Shown one piece after another: positions 8,878 through 17,101 of a stretch of 64,000 nucleotides of DNA. The position numbers were made by a program, and so were the translations under genes. Numbering within the stretch: the first letter of the stretch is position 1; the number at the start of each line of letters is the position of its first letter. The notes under the pieces are model-generated. The model saw nothing but the letters and a program-made list of their open reading frames with translations. It was not told where the DNA came from and made no database searches. Source of the stretch: Lachnospiraceae bacterium oral taxon 500 (GTDB taxonomy: Bacteria > Bacillota > Clostridia > Lachnospirales > Vallitaleaceae); contig CP027241.1 in assembly GCA_002999035.1 (NCBI GenBank), forward strand, positions 2,618,195 to 2,682,194. The letters run 5' to 3'.

Positions 8878-10319
8878 TCCTCTATGATCTTAACATCGTC
8901 AAACGGCTGCTTCTGCCGGCCGATAATCTGATAATCCTCATGCCCCTTGCCGGCCACCAGCACCACATCACCGGCCTCAGCCCGGGTCAAAGCTTTTTCA
9001 ATGGCCCGCCGGCGATCCGTTTCCAGTTCATAGGCCCGGTCGGTCATGCCGGCCGCCACCTCGGCAATAATCTGTTCCGGTTCTTCTGTCCGAGGATTAT
9101 CCGAAGTAATAATAACATAGTCCGAATACCGTTCGGCAATTTCCGCCATCAGCGGACGCTTACTCCGGTCACGGTCACCGCCGCAGCCGAACACAGTAAT
9201 CACTTTTCCGGTTTTAAACTCATTAATCGAGCGCAGCACATTCTCCAAACCATCCGGCGTATGGGCATAATCCACGATTGCCGTAAAGCCGCCGGGGAGC
9301 TGTACCGGCTGAAACCGGCCTCTGACCTGACTGCACTCAGCCAGCGCCGGCAATATGACTTCCATCGGCACGCCTAAACTGTAAGTAATGGCAATTGCCG
9401 CCAAGCTGTTATAAACACTGAAATTGCCGGGTGTGCGCAAGACAACCGGATATGTCCGGCCGGCAAAAGACAGGCGATAGTTCGTCCCGGTCAAATGATG
9501 CTCAATCTGATCGGCATAAAAATCCGCCTGCGGATCCTTAATGCTGTAAAAATACAGTTTTTGACAAGTGTTTCCCTTTAAAAGTTCATCTTTGACCGGA
9601 TCATCAGCATTGATCACTCCGGTTTCCGCCATTTGAAACAGCCTGCTTTTGGCCTTTAAATAATTTTCCATGGTCTGATGAAAATCCAGATGATCCAGAC
9701 TCAAATTGGTAAAAACCGCTACTTTAAAGCGAATTCCGCAGACCCGGTCCAGTTCCAGCGCATGCGAGGATACCTCCATCACCGCGGTATCAACCGATTC
9801 TGCCCGCATCTCAGCCAACAGTTTTTGCAGCTGATGCGCTTCCGGTGTCGTCCGTTCAGCCGGCAGCTCCCGGTTATGAATAAAATTGGATATTGTCCCG
9901 ATGACGCCGGTCAAATGTCCGGCTGCTTTTAGGATACGGTAGCTGAGAATGGCAGTTGAGGTTTTGCCGTTAGTACCGGTAATCCCAACCATATTCAGCT
10001 GCCGGGCCGGCCAGCCGTAAAAGGCTGCTGCCGCCTGAGCCAGGGCTTTTCGGCTGTCAGCCGCTTTCACCACCGCCACACCGTGCTCCCGACAAATTTC
10101 CTCCAGGCCCTCTTCCTGCTCCAGTAAAACGGCCGCTGCACCGTTTAAAATCGCCTGCCGGCAAAACAAATGCCCGTCGGTCTCATAGCCTTTCACCGCC
10201 ACAAATAAATATCCCGGCCGAATCAAACGGGAGTCATTCTCCAATCCGCTGATTTCCGTTTCCAAATCTCCGTCCAGCCGGAGAATATCCATTTCTTTTA
10301 ACAGCTCTTTTAATTTCAT
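8856..10319 (-). CDS. murE: UDP-MurNAc-tripeptide synthetase MurE
   Basis: ATP-dependent ligase that adds the third residue to UDP-MurNAc-L-Ala-D-Glu. Visible: the ATP loop MVGITGTNGKTSTA near residue 108, the carbamylated-lysine region NYLKAKSRLFQ, VDYAHTPDGLENVL, and SDNPRTEEPEQI near 405. The DNPR motif is the established marker for meso-diaminopimelate as substrate, so the wall is probably DAP type. 487 residues is normal. Neighbours are ftsI upstream and mraY downstream with overlap. Confidence 0.96.
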   Translation of the reverse strand: MKLKELLKEMDILRLDGDLETEISGLENDSRLIRPGYLFVAVKGYETDGHLFCRQAILNGAAAVLLEQEEGLEEICREHGVAVVKAADSRKALAQAAAAFYGWPARQLNMVGITGTNGKTSTAILSYRILKAAGHLTGVIGTISNFIHNRELPAERTTPEAHQLQKLLAEMRAESVDTAVMEVSSHALELDRVCGIRFKVAVFTNLSLDHLDFHQTMENYLKAKSRLFQMAETGVINADDPVKDELLKGNTCQKLYFYSIKDPQADFYADQIEHHLTGTNYRLSFAGRTYPVVLRTPGNFSVYNSLAAIAITYSLGVPMEVILPALAECSQVRGRFQPVQLPGGFTAIVDYAHTPDGLENVLRSINEFKTGKVITVFGCGGDRDRSKRPLMAEIAERYSDYVIITSDNPRTEEPEQIIAEVAAGMTDRAYELETDRRRAIEKALTRAEAGDVVLVAGKGHEDYQIIGRQKQPFDDVKIIEEWGSKQC

Positions 10320-10334
10320 GTTGGCGTCCTTTCC

Positions 10335-12422
10335 TTATTTTTCCGCTTCGGTCGCTTCCGCTTTAAAGATATGCAGATAGGGCATGATCTTTTCCATACA
10401 ATTCCGAAAAATCAGCGCCGGAATCCGCGAGTCCTGATAAGCGCCTTCCGGCTCATCGACAATCACCAGAGTGATCACTTCCGGATTTTCCACCGGCGCA
10501 AAGCCCATAAACGAAACCGTATACTTGCCGTTTCCCCGGGGCTGCTTTTCCGAAGTTGCCGTCTTGCCGCCGATTTCATAACCGGCAATTTTTGCCGTTT
10601 TACCGGTACCTTCATCCACTACGCTTCTAAGCGCATGCCGGATCTTGACTGACGACTGCTCGGAAATGACCTGCCGAATCAATGTCCTGTCTTTGACCTC
10701 AAATAAATTGCCGTCGGTATCAAATACCTTCTGCACAATATGCGGCTCATATAAATAGCCGCCGTTGATCAGTGCTGAAAATGCTGTAATCATTTGAATC
10801 GGCGTAACATTAAAGCCCTGACCGAAGGATGAAGTTGCCAGCTGCACTTCATTCAGGTCTTTTTTGGCATAAATATTTTTGCGCTGGCTGGTTTCTCCCG
10901 CCAGGTCAACACCGGTTAAACTCCCGAAGCCAAACTTGCGCTGATACTCATAAAACAAATCGCGGCCGATATTCGCCCCCAGCTCCATAAAAACCACATT
11001 GCAGGAATTGGTCAACCCCTGCTCGGCTGTCTGATAACCATGTCCGCTCAGCTTATGACAGTTAATGAAATAATTGGCTCGCTGCAAACCACCGGAGCAG
11101 TAATAGCGGTTATCCGGCGCAATTTTATTTTCTTCGCAGCCGATGGCATAAGTAATCGCTTTAAAAATGGATCCCGGTTCATAGCCGTTCGTTAAAGCAA
11201 TATTTTTCCAGCGGTTCTGCAGCAGTAAGTTTTGGCGAATAGAAGCCCTCTCCTGCTCATCAATCACTTCGCCGTCGCTGACATCCTCTAACTTCGGCCT
11301 CTTAGCCTCCAGTTCCTGCAGTGCTTTTTCTAACTTAGCTTTTTCTTCAGCCGAAAGCGGTGTTCCGGCGGTCTGCGCCGCCTCTTCTTTGGCCTTTTTG
11401 TCTTCCTCCAGCCTGCGTTTCTCGGCTTCAAACTCAACAGTTCGGTCGGCTAATATTTTTTTCTTCCTCTGGGTAATGATCTCAACAATACTTTTTTCCA
11501 CCATTTCCACATCGTCCGGCCGCTCCAGATCCTCTATTTCATAGGGCGAATCAAGCGAAAAGCCGGGATAGGATTTTAGCCCTAGAATCTCCATGCTGCG
11601 GGGATCGGCCACAATAATCGTTACCGACTTCGGGTGATGTTCCTTTAAATAATCATTCATCGCATCGGTAATATACTTTTGAATCGAATAATCAATATTG
11701 AGCATAATCTGATAGCCGTCAACCGCTGCCACTTCCCTGTCGGCGGCAATGGATTTGCTGTTTAAAATCCCGTATTTTCTGCCGGTTTCGCCAATCAGCA
11801 TATCATTATAATATTCTTCAATCCCGCCTTCGCCGGTATTATCGCCCTTGACAAAGCCAATCAGTTCGGGAGCCAAGACCGGGTACGGGTATTCCCGCTT
11901 ATTATGCTCCTCATAGAAAAGGCCGCTGACCTGGTAGCTGTCAATTGCCTCTTTAATCTCTTTAAAGTCCTGATAGGACATTTCCTGTTCCAATACAATG
12001 TAATTGTACTCTTTCTTTTCCTGTAAAATTTTTTCCAGCTCCGCCTGCGTCCGGACATTATGCTCCGCCAAAAGAGTCAGGGTCTTATTTTTCTTGTCGG
12101 CATCGCTTAGCGAATGAATCAGCTTGGCATCAAAAATCAGCTTATACACCCGGCGGGTCCCGGCCAGTACAATGCCGTTCCGATCCATAATCTCACCCCG
12201 TTTGGATTCGATGTAGCTGTCGCCCTCTCTTTGAATCGCCTGACTCAGCACCTTTTGCCGAAAACTTTCCCCGTCTGTTTGAATAATATCCCACAACCGC
12301 ACAAATAAAGCCACAAAAGCAAAAATGAACAAAAGAAACAAAAAAGCCGCCCTTCTGCTCATTTGTTTCTTCAATTCCCTTTTGCTTATTTTCCCGTCCG
12401 CACTTTTCCTATTTTCTGCCAT
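10335..12422 (-). CDS. ftsI: Class B penicillin-binding protein (FtsI/SpoVD type)
   Basis: Septal peptidoglycan transpeptidase, bitopic. The 695 residues show a cytoplasmic basic start, one membrane helix near 27-46 (AAFLFLLFIFAFVALFVRLW), a dimerisation domain, then the transpeptidase with YEPGSIFKAI (SxxK) near residue 415, TNSCNVVF (SxN) and GGKTATSEK near 618. The third motif reads KTA rather than the usual KTG. An extra charged, probably coiled-coil stretch of about 80 residues (roughly 325-405, rich in K, E and A) stands just before the SxxK motif. There is no PASTA domain. The ATG lies close behind a 21-codon ORF with which it seems coupled; its own ribosome site is weak. Confidence 0.93.
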   Translation of the reverse strand: MAENRKSADGKISKRELKKQMSRRAAFLFLLFIFAFVALFVRLWDIIQTDGESFRQKVLSQAIQREGDSYIESKRGEIMDRNGIVLAGTRRVYKLIFDAKLIHSLSDADKKNKTLTLLAEHNVRTQAELEKILQEKKEYNYIVLEQEMSYQDFKEIKEAIDSYQVSGLFYEEHNKREYPYPVLAPELIGFVKGDNTGEGGIEEYYNDMLIGETGRKYGILNSKSIAADREVAAVDGYQIMLNIDYSIQKYITDAMNDYLKEHHPKSVTIIVADPRSMEILGLKSYPGFSLDSPYEIEDLERPDDVEMVEKSIVEIITQRKKKILADRTVEFEAEKRRLEEDKKAKEEAAQTAGTPLSAEEKAKLEKALQELEAKRPKLEDVSDGEVIDEQERASIRQNLLLQNRWKNIALTNGYEPGSIFKAITYAIGCEENKIAPDNRYYCSGGLQRANYFINCHKLSGHGYQTAEQGLTNSCNVVFMELGANIGRDLFYEYQRKFGFGSLTGVDLAGETSQRKNIYAKKDLNEVQLATSSFGQGFNVTPIQMITAFSALINGGYLYEPHIVQKVFDTDGNLFEVKDRTLIRQVISEQSSVKIRHALRSVVDEGTGKTAKIAGYEIGGKTATSEKQPRGNGKYTVSFMGFAPVENPEVITLVIVDEPEGAYQDSRIPALIFRNCMEKIMPYLHIFKAEATEAEK

Positions 12423-12425
12423 AGC

Positions 12426-12491
12426 TTACCAATCTTTCAAAACAAAAATTATAAACGGTTCTTTCTGTCTGGCCTTTTTCTGCTTGGTCAT
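12426..12491 (-). CDS. 21-codon ORF, duplicated FtsL C-terminus
   Basis: Small frame between ftsL and ftsI: it starts ATG three bases after the ftsL stop and ends TAA three bases before the ftsI ATG. Its C-terminal part ARQKEPFIIFVLKDW closely copies the FtsL end VRQFILFILKDW, and both stop contexts read GA(C/T)TGGTAAG(A/C)TATG. It therefore arose by tandem duplication of the ftsL 3' end. Whether it is translated as a peptide or simply preserves stop-start coupling into ftsI is unknown. No strong ribosome site is visible. Confidence 0.5.
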   Translation of the reverse strand: MTKQKKARQKEPFIIFVLKDW

Positions 12492-12494
12492 ATC

Positions 12495-13013
12495 TTACCA
12501 GTCTTTTAAAATAAATAGTATGAACTGTCTTACATTATTGTTTTGCTCACTGTATGTTGCCTGATTCAGCTTCAAAGTATAAGAGCCGGCTTTTCTGGTA
12601 ATATAATGTACCTCATGCTTTTCCGGCAGACGCATGTTCAGGTGTCCGACCGCGACATCATAGGTTTTTTCCAAATCGACCGTTTCGTTAATCCGGTACT
12701 CCAACTGGGCATTTTGCACTCTCATCTGCTCCAGCTCTGACTTTAAACGGTTTACCTCCGCCTGCACGGCAATCAGGGAAAAGGCCGATTTTAAATAAAT
12801 CGCGCACAGTGCAATACACAAAACAATTGTTAAAAACAACAATATAGTATATCCTTTATTGGCTTTGATTGCAACTGTTTTTTTCGGGTTTTCAATCACC
12901 TGCGGCTGAAAACCGGGCTCATCCCAAAGATCCGGAAGATAGTCGATCCGAGAAGCCAGGCTGCCCTGGGTGTGCGTATAATAATTCTGTTTTTCTTTTG
13001 CAGTCTGACTCAC
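12495..13013 (-). CDS. ftsL: FtsL-like septum protein
   Basis: Position between rsmH and ftsI and architecture identify this as FtsL: a cytoplasmic N-terminal part of about 60 residues, one membrane helix (GYTILLFLTIVLCIALCAIYL) and a periplasmic-side coiled coil (VQAEVNRLKSELEQMRVQNAQLEYRINETVDLE). Family sequences are poorly conserved, so the name rests on context. The start is GTG at 13013, chosen because AAAGGAGG lies six bases upstream; an earlier ATG has no site. The product is 172 residues. Its last residues, FILFILKDW, are duplicated in the next small frame. Confidence 0.75.
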   Translation of the reverse strand: MSQTAKEKQNYYTHTQGSLASRIDYLPDLWDEPGFQPQVIENPKKTVAIKANKGYTILLFLTIVLCIALCAIYLKSAFSLIAVQAEVNRLKSELEQMRVQNAQLEYRINETVDLEKTYDVAVGHLNMRLPEKHEVHYITRKAGSYTLKLNQATYSEQNNNVRQFILFILKDW

Positions 13014-13066
13014 GGCTATCCTCCTTTCTGCACTTTGCAATTCCCTTTGCTATGAATCTGTTTATA

Positions 13067-13101
13067 GTTCGGGCCGGCAGTCCGGTAGTGCCTGCCTGAA
13101 C
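13067..13101. repeat. Short inverted repeat with family 1 ends
   Basis: GTTCGGGCCGGCA and TGCCTGCCTGAAC pair at 12 of 13 positions around an 9-base loop. The ends match the family 1 termini, but the inner TTGATATGCC core is absent, so this is a minimal or decayed copy between rsmH and ftsL. Confidence 0.45.
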
Positions 13102-13124
13102 TTTCGCTTTAATTTTTTTGTTCT

Positions 13125-14072
13125 TCAGTCGGTCCGGCGTTCAAAAATTCGAAGCTTGGCGCTGTGCGATCTTTCATTTTGTTCCTGCTCCGCTGCCGAC
13201 GGTACAATCGGCTTACGGGTAATCACCCTGCCCAGCGGCTTTCGGCCGCAAGCGCAAACCGGAAAATCGCGCGGACAAATACAGGGATTCTCCAAGTCCC
13301 GAAAAATATTTTTTACCAGTCTGTCCTCCAGCGAGTGAAAAGTAATGACACACAACCGTCCGCCATCTTTTAAACATCCTGCCATTTCCGGCAAGGCCTG
13401 CTCAACCGCCTTCAGCTCGTCATTACATTCAATCCGCAGCGCCTGATAAACCTGCTTGGCCGGATGTCCTTTACGGGCAGCCCGAACTTTTTTGGGAATC
13501 GCCTGATCGATAAGCTCATTCAGCTGATAGCTGCTTTCAATCGGGTGATTCCTTCTGGCCGCCGTAATCTTTGCGGCAATCTCGCCGGCAAACTTTTCTT
13601 CGCCGTATTCACGAAATATTCTGGCCAGCTCCGCCTGCGGATAAGTATTGACAATCTGCGCGGCATCTCTGTTCCTGCTCTGATCCATCCGCATATCCAG
13701 CGGTGCATCCTTCATATAGGTAAAACCTCTGGCCGGATTATCAATTTGATAAGAAGAAATCCCCAAATCCAGCAAAATACCATCAAGCTGCGTTATGCCC
13801 GCCAGAAAAAGCGCATTCTTAAAATCGGTAAAATTGCTGTGCAGCAGCCGGATGTCCTTATCCGGCAACGCGCTCAGTTTTCGTTCGGCAGCGCTCAAGG
13901 CCTCCTCGTCCTGATCCAGACCCAAAAATATTCCGTTCTCACTAAGCCGAGCGGCAATTTCATAGCCATGTCCGGCTCCGCCCAGCGTGCCGTCCATATA
14001 AACTCCGTCCGGTTTAATCTGCAAACCGTCCAGACATTCCGCCAATAAAATGGGAATATGTTTAAATTCCAT
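13125..14072 (-). CDS. rsmH: 16S rRNA m4C1402 methyltransferase RsmH (MraW)
   Basis: SAM-dependent enzyme that N4-methylates C1402 of 16S rRNA. The 315 residues include the SAM site DGTLGGAGHGYEIA near 28, LLDLGISSYQID near 104, FTYMKDAPLDMRMD near 122 and the C-terminal CVITFHSLEDRLVK. It ends in the typical RSHSAKLRIFER. Second gene of the division cluster, 89 bases after mraZ, and followed by ftsL. Confidence 0.96.
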   Translation of the reverse strand: MEFKHIPILLAECLDGLQIKPDGVYMDGTLGGAGHGYEIAARLSENGIFLGLDQDEEALSAAERKLSALPDKDIRLLHSNFTDFKNALFLAGITQLDGILLDLGISSYQIDNPARGFTYMKDAPLDMRMDQSRNRDAAQIVNTYPQAELARIFREYGEEKFAGEIAAKITAARRNHPIESSYQLNELIDQAIPKKVRAARKGHPAKQVYQALRIECNDELKAVEQALPEMAGCLKDGGRLCVITFHSLEDRLVKNIFRDLENPCICPRDFPVCACGRKPLGRVITRKPIVPSAAEQEQNERSHSAKLRIFERRTD

Positions 14073-14161
14073 ACTTTCTCCTTACGGTATCCCTCGGCAA
14101 TTCTTCCGCTTGCGGCACGGACGCGGTCAGCCTCGCAAGCATCAGCAAAACCGGCAGTGGT

Positions 14162-14593
14162 TTACAGTTCCAAATCTTCCATCCGGTCAGCCAGGCCGCT
14201 GATATCGGTTTCTTCATTTTCCACATAACTGCGCCAGGCATCTTCCGCCCAAATCTCCAGGCGATTGGATACACCGATAATCACCACGTCCTTTTCAATT
14301 CCGGCATATTCCCTTTGCGGCGCAGACAGCAGCACTCGACCCTGTTTATCAATGCTGCATTCGGTGGAAGCCGCTAAAAAGAAACGCTGAATCTTACGGG
14401 AATCCTTAGAACTTAACCGAGCTGCATCCAGCTTTTGCATGAAACGTTCCCATTCCCCGGCGGAATAAACAAACAAGCAGGTATCAAAGCCTTTGGTAAT
14501 ATAAAAGACTTCGCCCAGTTCTTCCCGGAATTTAGTTGGAATCGATACCCGGCCCTTGGCATCCATGGAAAAACGATATTCACCGATAAACAT
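14162..14593 (-). CDS. mraZ: MraZ, regulator of the division cluster
   Basis: AbrB-like DNA-binding protein that regulates its own dcw promoter. The 143-residue protein has the two repeated motifs of the family (MDAKGRVSIPTKFRE near residue 10 and IDKQGRVLLSAPQREYAGI near 80). A GGAGG site precedes the ATG. Four TGG boxes with 10-bp spacing lie between its promoter and its start, consistent with autoregulation. It heads the division cluster. Confidence 0.96.
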   Translation of the reverse strand: MFIGEYRFSMDAKGRVSIPTKFREELGEVFYITKGFDTCLFVYSAGEWERFMQKLDAARLSSKDSRKIQRFFLAASTECSIDKQGRVLLSAPQREYAGIEKDVVIIGVSNRLEIWAEDAWRSYVENEETDISGLADRMEDLEL

Positions 14594-14602
14594 TTTTCTC
14601 CT

Positions 14603-14636
14603 CCATTATTCCCCACTTGTTACCATTTTCTTCCAC
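14603..14636 (-). promoter_or_regulatory. Four MraZ operator boxes
   Basis: On the minus strand four RTGG units (GTGG, ATGG, GTGG, ATGG) recur with an exact 10-base period between the mraZ promoter and start codon. MraZ is known to bind direct repeats of this type close to its own promoter. Period and position are seen; binding is inferred. Confidence 0.7.
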
Positions 14637-14645
14637 TTTTCTATC

Positions 14646-14674
14646 ATATTAACCTGATATGCGAAAAAAATCAA
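14646..14674 (-). promoter_or_regulatory. SigmaA-type promoter for mraZ and the division cluster
   Basis: TTGATT (14669-14674) and TAATAT (14646-14651) on the minus strand, 17 bases apart. It is the only clear promoter found upstream of mraZ. Confidence 0.7.
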
Positions 14675-14687
14675 GTCTTTTTCAGCC

Positions 14688-14723
14688 AAAAAAAGAGCCG
14701 AAGCACGCTTCGACTCTCTTTTT
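14688..14723 (-). terminator. Intrinsic terminator of lgt
   Basis: Minus strand AAAGAGAGTCGAAGC pairs with GCTTCGGCTCTTTTTTT: a stem with a short loop followed by seven T. It separates lgt from the division cluster. Confidence 0.85.
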
Positions 14724-14804
14724 CAGGAATTTTCTCTATATTTAGTTGTCCCCCCGACCGGCAAGCACAATATTTAGTATTCTGTTTGAAATAGTATTTT
14801 AGTC

Positions 14805-15671
14805 CTATTTATGGCTGACGGACTGCTTTTTTCGCCCCAACACCAGCCACGCCATTGAACCTATAATCAAAATTGCCGCCAAAACCTGAGAGGCCGGCAA
14901 TCCCGAAGAAAGCAGGAGTTGATCCGTTCTAAGTCCTTCAATCCACACCCGCCCCAAGCCATAGCCCAGCAAATACAGGCAAAAAATCTCGCCGTCAAAC
15001 CGGCGTTTTCCCGTCCAAAACAGCAGAAACAGCAAAACTCCCAGATTCCATAAAGATTCATACAAAAAAGTCGGCTGCACCTGCAAATATTTCACACCGT
15101 CAATTAAGGTAAACTGATTCTCCATCCCGGCCGGAATATACTTTACCTTATCCCAACGCAGTGCCATTGCCAAAAGCCCGTCAGATGCCCCACCAAAGGC
15201 TTCCATATTCATAAAATTACCCCAACGCCCGATAATCTGCCCCAAAATCAGCCCCGGCGCCGCTACGTCAACAATCTTTAAAAAAGGAGCCTTTTTCCAC
15301 TTGCTGTAAACCAAAATCGCCGCCACCGCACCGATTACCGCACCGTAAATCGCCAATCCCCCCCGGCGCAGATTAAAGATATCAAGCAAATTATCCTTAT
15401 AATCCTGCCAGGAAAAAATCACATAATAAAGTCTGGCTCCAATCACCGCCGCAATCACGGCATAGAGCACAAAGTCATTGATGATTTCCGGGTCAAAGTT
15501 CATTTTTTTCGCCCGGTAAACCGCCAGATAATATCCGGCTAAAATCCCGGCAGTAATAATAATACCGTACCAGTACACTTCCAGCCCGAACAGCCGAAAG
15601 GCCACAGGCTCCAAGTTCTCTATCTTAATCCCGCCAAATAAGTTCGGGAAAATTACATCATATTCTTTCAT
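14805..15671 (-). CDS. lgt: Prolipoprotein diacylglyceryl transferase
   Basis: Membrane enzyme that attaches diacylglycerol from phosphatidylglycerol to the lipobox Cys of prolipoproteins. The 288 residues show seven hydrophobic stretches and the signature GRWGNFMNMEAFGG near residue 145, plus VYWYGIIITAGILAGY and RRGGLAIYGAVIG. Two lipoproteins in this window (30431 and 47131) would be substrates. It forms a single-gene unit, with a terminator downstream and no clear partner upstream. Confidence 0.95.
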   Translation of the reverse strand: MKEYDVIFPNLFGGIKIENLEPVAFRLFGLEVYWYGIIITAGILAGYYLAVYRAKKMNFDPEIINDFVLYAVIAAVIGARLYYVIFSWQDYKDNLLDIFNLRRGGLAIYGAVIGAVAAILVYSKWKKAPFLKIVDVAAPGLILGQIIGRWGNFMNMEAFGGASDGLLAMALRWDKVKYIPAGMENQFTLIDGVKYLQVQPTFLYESLWNLGVLLFLLFWTGKRRFDGEIFCLYLLGYGLGRVWIEGLRTDQLLLSSGLPASQVLAAILIIGSMAWLVLGRKKQSVSHK

Positions 15672-15777
15672 TCCAACCTCTTATCTTTCTTTTTTCGGCT
15701 GTCAAGCCGCAGCCATCGCCAAAATCCTTTCCGTTTTTCGGCTTTTATTCCATTTTCCTCCATTCGCCAAAGCTGCC

Positions 15778-15882
15778 TTTTGGCTTAGGGCAGCTGCATT
15801 TAAGCGGCTACGCACCCGCTCAGAAAGCAGGGGGGCGACTACGGCTTGCCGCTTCCGGAAAGGCTGCCCCTCTTGGCCAAAA
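15778..15882. repeat. Composite hairpin in the lgt-lactonase gap
   Basis: Nested inverted repeats: TTTTGGC with GCCAAAA, GGGCAGC with GCTGCCC, AAGCGGC with GCCGCTT. The inner CGCACCCGCTC resembles TGCACCCGCTC inside the family 2 element at 52993. There is no U-tract, so it is not a standard terminator of the lactonase gene. It looks like a further palindromic element, perhaps related to family 2. Confidence 0.5.
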
Positions 15883-15895
15883 AACTTTGAGTTTA

Positions 15896-16906
15896 TCACT
15901 CTGCAAAGAAAACACAGACATATTCCGGCGCATATACCCCCTTTTGGCACAGGCTCAACCGGCCGCTGGCCTGATCTCTGGCAAACAGCGTCAAATTATC
16001 CGAGTCCTGATGCGCCGCCACCAAAAAATCCTCTGCCGGGCTAAGCGCAAAATCTCGCGGCGTTTTTCCCTCGGTCGGCACATATTCGACTAACTGCAAA
16101 AGCCCGTCTGCGCCCACCTGAAATACCGCAATCGAATCATGCCCCCGGTTGGAGGTATAAAGATGCCGGCCATCGCGGCTGATCCGAACAGCCGATGCCG
16201 CATTATTTCCTTTAAAGTCTTCCGGCAAAGCCGAAATCAGCTGACGCTGAAAAATCCGACCGCTGTCCGGCTCCATCTCCAGCACCAAAACCTGACTGGA
16301 AAGCTCTCCCAGCACATAAATAAACGGCAGCTGCGGATGAAAGGTCAAATGCCTCGGGCCCATGCCGGCCGGTGTTTTTTCCCGGTGATATTCCTTCAAT
16401 GTTCCGTCCGCCTGCGGCGAGTATAGGTAAACTTCATCCGTTCCCAAGTCGCAGACAAACAAATAACGACCGCAGGGGCTGATTTGCGCAAAATGAACAT
16501 GCGATTTCTCCTGATTGGGATGAACGCTCCTGCCGTGATGCGCCACCCGACACCTTTCAGCCAAGCCGTCCGCCGTTTTCTCAACCACGCTGACCACACC
16601 CTGATGATACCAGGACACATAAAAATACGGCCGATTCGGATCCGCCGAAATATGACAGGGAGCCGCCCCCTCCATCGCTACCGCCGCCTGCTCCTGTCCG
16701 TCTTTAATCATCGCCACACCGCCGTTTGCTCCCCGCTTCATGCAGGCATAAATACAGCCATCCGCCTCCAACAAATAGGTCGGTCGCTCCGCTTTATAAA
16801 TCAAATGATAATCAATAAGCTGTCTTTTTTCCGTATCTAAAGTAACTTGGCCAATACCCTGATTGGCCCGGCTGGTATAGCCGCCTAATAATATGGTATG
16901 CTTCAT
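15896..16906 (-). CDS. Lactonase family beta-propeller protein (YbhE/Pgl-like)
   Basis: 336-residue seven-bladed propeller of the 6-phosphogluconolactonase YbhE/YkgB type. Seen: the N-terminal LLGGYTSRANQGIG, repeated blade segments such as CHISADPNRPYFYVSWYHQG, HVHFAQISPCGRYLFVCDLGTDEVYLY, PRHLTFHPQLPFIYVLGE and HLYTSNRGHDSIAVF. Soluble, no signal peptide. A role in hydrolysing 6-phosphogluconolactone is possible; other lactones are equally possible, and no pentose pathway gene is next to it. An AAAGGG site precedes the ATG. Confidence 0.8.
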   Translation of the reverse strand: MKHTILLGGYTSRANQGIGQVTLDTEKRQLIDYHLIYKAERPTYLLEADGCIYACMKRGANGGVAMIKDGQEQAAVAMEGAAPCHISADPNRPYFYVSWYHQGVVSVVEKTADGLAERCRVAHHGRSVHPNQEKSHVHFAQISPCGRYLFVCDLGTDEVYLYSPQADGTLKEYHREKTPAGMGPRHLTFHPQLPFIYVLGELSSQVLVLEMEPDSGRIFQRQLISALPEDFKGNNAASAVRISRDGRHLYTSNRGHDSIAVFQVGADGLLQLVEYVPTEGKTPRDFALSPAEDFLVAAHQDSDNLTLFARDQASGRLSLCQKGVYAPEYVCVFFAE

Positions 16907-17061
16907 GATTTTCCCTTTCCGGTTTTATTGCCAAAGGTTTGCTTTTGCCCGCGAAAGCCCGCTGTTTTCACTGCACCGCTAAAGGCTTGCCTGAACTATA
17001 ACCTTTATTTTAAACATTTTAGCCTGATTTGTCAAATGAGAGTTGGAAGATTTTTACAAAA

Positions 17062-17092
17062 GAAGCCGCCTCAAAATTTTTACGGCGGCTTC
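17062..17092 (-). terminator. Intrinsic terminator of clpB
   Basis: Minus strand GAAGCCGCC pairs with GGCGGCTTC around a 13-base loop and runs into TTTTG, ten bases after the clpB stop. Confidence 0.85.
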
Positions 17093-17101
17093 CTATTGTG
17101 T

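Noticed and set aside
16989-16996. Lone GCCTGAAC near the start of the lactonase gene
   Set aside because: Only one end of a family 1 element is present and no partner GTTCAGGC was found nearby.
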